Shown here: piece by piece, positions 22,878 through 24,727 of the stretch
How the letters are laid out: each line of letters begins with the position of its first letter
Numbering within the stretch: position 1 is the first letter of the stretch
Source: Bacteroidia bacterium
GTDB taxonomy: Bacteria; Bacteroidota; Bacteroidia; Bacteroidales; Azobacteroidaceae
Direction: 5' to 3'
NCBI GenBank assembly: GCA_025996865.1
Contig: BNTV01000075.1
Location: 1-24,727 of the forward strand
DNA length: 24,727 nt
The notes under the pieces: generated by a model
The model's database searches: none
What the model saw: only the letters and a program-made list of their open reading frames with translations
What the model was told of the DNA's origin: nothing
Program-made: the position numbers and the translations under genes

Positions 22878-23639
22878 ATGAATATGAAAAAAGTTGCATT
22901 CGGAATCATTGTTTTATTTGTAGGAGTTTTCCTACTGTTTCACAACATGGGATATTACCGTTGGTCGATATATCACATTGTTATATCGTGGCCGGCTTTG
23001 CTGATTGGAATCGGAGTCGTGTTGCTGTTTGATGATAAGTCCAAAAATAAAAGCGCCGGCATTATTCTGGCTGCCATAGGGACGCTGTTTCTGTTACCCC
23101 GGATTTTCCATGTAGATGTCAGCGGATTTTTCTTACCTTTGGTAATCATTGTGATAGGCATTCTTTTTATCGTAAAAGCGGCCACAAAAAAACCGCATCG
23201 TTTCAAGGCTTTCGGAGAGACTATTTCCTTTGAAAACAGACGTGGCGATGTAATTGGAACGCCGGACTCCGAAACGAATGCAAACTATGACGGCTACATC
23301 AGCCGGGAATATATTTTTACCGGCGCGAAAGAAAAATGGACTTACAATAATGTGAAAAGCATTGAAATCAGCTCGGTTTTCAGTGGCGTGGAATTGGATT
23401 TTACGCAATTGGAACTGTCGCGAAGTGTAGAAAAAGTGCAGATGAAAATTTCATCCGTTTTCGGAGGTGTCATTTTGTATGTGCCTGACGATTGGAATAT
23501 TATCATGCAAAAAACAGGTGTTTTCGGTTCGTTTTCGGACAACAGACCGCGCAATGTAGTGCAATCGACCAACGGTAAACCGATTTACTTGGAGTTAGAA
23601 GCTGTATTCGGTGGCGGCGAAATCAAATGTTATGAATAA
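22878..23639 (+). CDS. LiaF-like membrane protein
   Basis: A 253-residue protein with four hydrophobic segments in the first 105 residues (FGIIVLFVGVFLLFHNMG; VISWPALLIGIGVVLLF; AGIILAAIGTLFLL; FFLPLVIIVIGILFIV), the LiaF/DUF5668 transmembrane arrangement. The C-terminal half is the LiaF-type beta domain with repeated strand motifs (ISSVFSGVELDFTQ, ISSVFGGVILYVPDDWNI, GVFGSFSDNRP, LEAVFGGGEIKCYE). In Firmicutes LiaF restrains the cell-envelope-stress kinase LiaS; Bacteroidetes homologues commonly accompany LytTR or histidine-kinase genes. An alternative in-frame start is the ATG at 22884. Its stop overlaps the LytTR start, so the two are co-expressed and may form a sensor-regulator pair (inference). 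Confidence 0.87.
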   Translation: MNMKKVAFGIIVLFVGVFLLFHNMGYYRWSIYHIVISWPALLIGIGVVLLFDDKSKNKSAGIILAAIGTLFLLPRIFHVDVSGFFLPLVIIVIGILFIVKAATKKPHRFKAFGETISFENRRGDVIGTPDSETNANYDGYISREYIFTGAKEKWTYNNVKSIEISSVFSGVELDFTQLELSRSVEKVQMKISSVFGGVILYVPDDWNIIMQKTGVFGSFSDNRPRNVVQSTNGKPIYLELEAVFGGGEIKCYE

Positions 23640-24456
23640 TCCTTTCCTCCGAAACATCCAAGCACAATTGTATTATTTAGGTATCTGGGCAATGATTATT
23701 TTTGTCCGGATACTGCTTTTGCATCACAGTTATCTTCCGCCTTCGACCTGTCAGTTTTTTTTTGATTCGTTGATTTTCAATTTTTTACAGGCCGGATGCA
23801 TTTTGGCTTTGTGGTATCCTGTCCGGTATTACCGGGATATTTCGTTGAGTATTCCTTTGTTTGTCCTGTTCCATTTTTTGTTGCTGTTGATTTCCTTTGT
23901 AATTTGGATAGGAATCGGTTATTTACTGACAGACAACATTTTGTCGCACGATTCATTGTACAGCCTGTTCTTTAGGGAAACCTTGCCTTTCCGTTGCCTG
24001 ACCGGATTTCTGATTCATGTCATTTTCATCTTGACTTATTATCTGTTTTTGGCTTCCTATAAAATAAAAGAACAGAAAAAGACCATTGAAGATGCGGTGA
24101 ATGCGCAGAAAAAAACGGTCATAGAAAAGATTACGCGAATAAGCGTCAAGAAAAACCAAGCGATATTCTCTATTCCCGTCGAACAAATCCAATACATCGA
24201 AGCCAACGGCGATTACGTGTTGATTTATACACAAGAAGGCAGGTTTCTGAAAGACAGGACGATGAAGCATTGGGAAACTTATTTGCCCGACAATTTGTTT
24301 GCCCGGATTCACCGTTCGTTTATTGTCAATATTACCTGCATTTCCAAGATAGAACTCTATGAAAAAGAGACTTACAAGGTACAGCTCAAAAATGGAAATA
24401 GCTTGAAAACAAGCGCTTCCGGCTATAAATTATTGCGGCAGAAGATGCAATTGTAA
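23632..24456 (+). CDS. membrane-anchored LytTR-type regulator
   Basis: I choose the ATG at 23632 (MNNPFLRNIQAQLYYLG), which overlaps the stop of the LiaF-like gene by 8 bp; an in-frame GTG at 23611 is possible but less likely. The 274-residue protein has about four membrane helices in the first 150 residues, a short coiled coil (KEQKKTIEDAVNAQKKTVIE), and a C-terminal LytTR DNA-binding domain: IPVEQIQYIEANGDYVLIYT, FLKDRTMKHWETYLPDNLF, ARIHRSFIVNITCISKIEL and GYKLLRQKM. There is no receiver domain, so activation probably comes through the membrane part or the LiaF-like partner rather than by phosphotransfer. Such one-component LytTR regulators are frequent in Bacteroidetes. Targets are unknown. 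Confidence 0.9.
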   Translation: MNNPFLRNIQAQLYYLGIWAMIIFVRILLLHHSYLPPSTCQFFFDSLIFNFLQAGCILALWYPVRYYRDISLSIPLFVLFHFLLLLISFVIWIGIGYLLTDNILSHDSLYSLFFRETLPFRCLTGFLIHVIFILTYYLFLASYKIKEQKKTIEDAVNAQKKTVIEKITRISVKKNQAIFSIPVEQIQYIEANGDYVLIYTQEGRFLKDRTMKHWETYLPDNLFARIHRSFIVNITCISKIELYEKETYKVQLKNGNSLKTSASGYKLLRQKMQL

Positions 24457-24727
24457 TCTTTTAAATCATTAGGGTTAAAGTGGAATTGGATAATTAAAAA
24501 GTTGAAAATACCGACAGAAAAGAGAGGAATACACAAAAGAAGCGGATGTAATGAACCGGCATGCGAAAATTAAAATTCCCGCAAACCTGCCTGAGCCGTG
24601 TCATTCGCATTCCAACCATCATATTGTGTTAAAAATTCTTTTCCATCGTATTTTTCCGGTTACCGGCACAGCAGAATGATAACAATGCAAAAATCTGAAT
24701 GTGAATTACCTCAAACGTTGCGTAGCC
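24457..24727. other. terminal intergenic stretch, no gene assigned
   Basis: These 271 bases carry no supported gene. A minus-strand reading frame of about 30 codons (24570-24662) has plausible composition but no start and a stop directly upstream. No TAnnTTTG promoter that leads to a gene inside the window, and no RNA gene, was recognised. Confidence 0.5.

Noticed and set aside
23611..23631. GTG at 23611 as start of the LytTR gene
   Set aside because: The ATG at 23632 overlaps the preceding stop in the usual way and removes only seven hydrophilic residues.
24570..24662. Minus-strand coding-like tail of about 30 codons
   Set aside because: No start codon, a stop immediately upstream and no recognised family; may be a gene relic but not supportable.
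1..24727. tRNA, rRNA or CRISPR loci
   Set aside because: No stretch with the corresponding conserved sequence or structure was recognised by eye; a covariance-model scan was not possible here.

Overview
This window looks like a chromosome segment from a member of the Bacteroidetes, most likely order Bacteroidales. Many genes are preceded by the Bacteroidetes -7 box (TAnnTTTG), sometimes with TTTG/TTG about 20 bp upstream. The conserved genes (DUF4301 protein, OPT transporter followed by a PqqD-like protein, PheS with a Cys-rich insert, membrane LytTR regulator) are also typical of that phylum. The exact genus cannot be told from the sequence alone.

Layout. 1-4.36 kb: the 5' part of a RelA/SpoT-type gene (minus strand, cut by the window edge), a divergent DUF4301 gene, an AT-rich two-gene cassette (unknown protein plus PIN-like protein, ATGA overlap) and a HAD phosphatase. 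4.36-16.09 kb: an accessory island full of decayed insertion sequences (IS5-like, IS66, IS1595 and IS110 remnants, all internally deleted and frameshifted). They surround a minus-strand gene system. 16.1-24.7 kb: conserved plus-strand genes: POT and OPT peptide transporters with a PqqD-like protein, an outer-membrane barrel, pheS, nth, and a LiaF-like/LytTR pair.

The island is the interesting part. In transcription order it reads: LuxR-type regulator remnant B; leader-bearing papain-like protein B; secreted GLUG-repeat protein 2; truncated GT4 glycosyltransferase; IS66 remnant; LanC-like protein (frameshifted at an A7 run); GT2 glycosyltransferase; intact LuxR-type regulator A; leader-bearing papain-like protein A; GLUG-repeat protein 1 (truncated by an IS end). 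The unit regulator - leader protein - GLUG protein is therefore present twice. A 416-bp block covering the end of the regulator, the promoter and the leader start is almost identical between copies (3 mismatches), while the downstream halves of the leader proteins differ. I infer a natural-product-like or surface-effector system: a regulated small protein with a RiPP-like leader and Cys/His/Asp residues of a papain-like fold, an exported repeat protein, and LanC-like and glycosyltransferase helpers. Function is not proven by the sequence.

On the housekeeping side, the two peptide transporters and the PqqD-like protein probably form a peptide-uptake cluster. pheS and nth are adjacent in the same orientation. 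The LiaF-like and LytTR genes overlap and are probably co-expressed as an envelope-sensing module.
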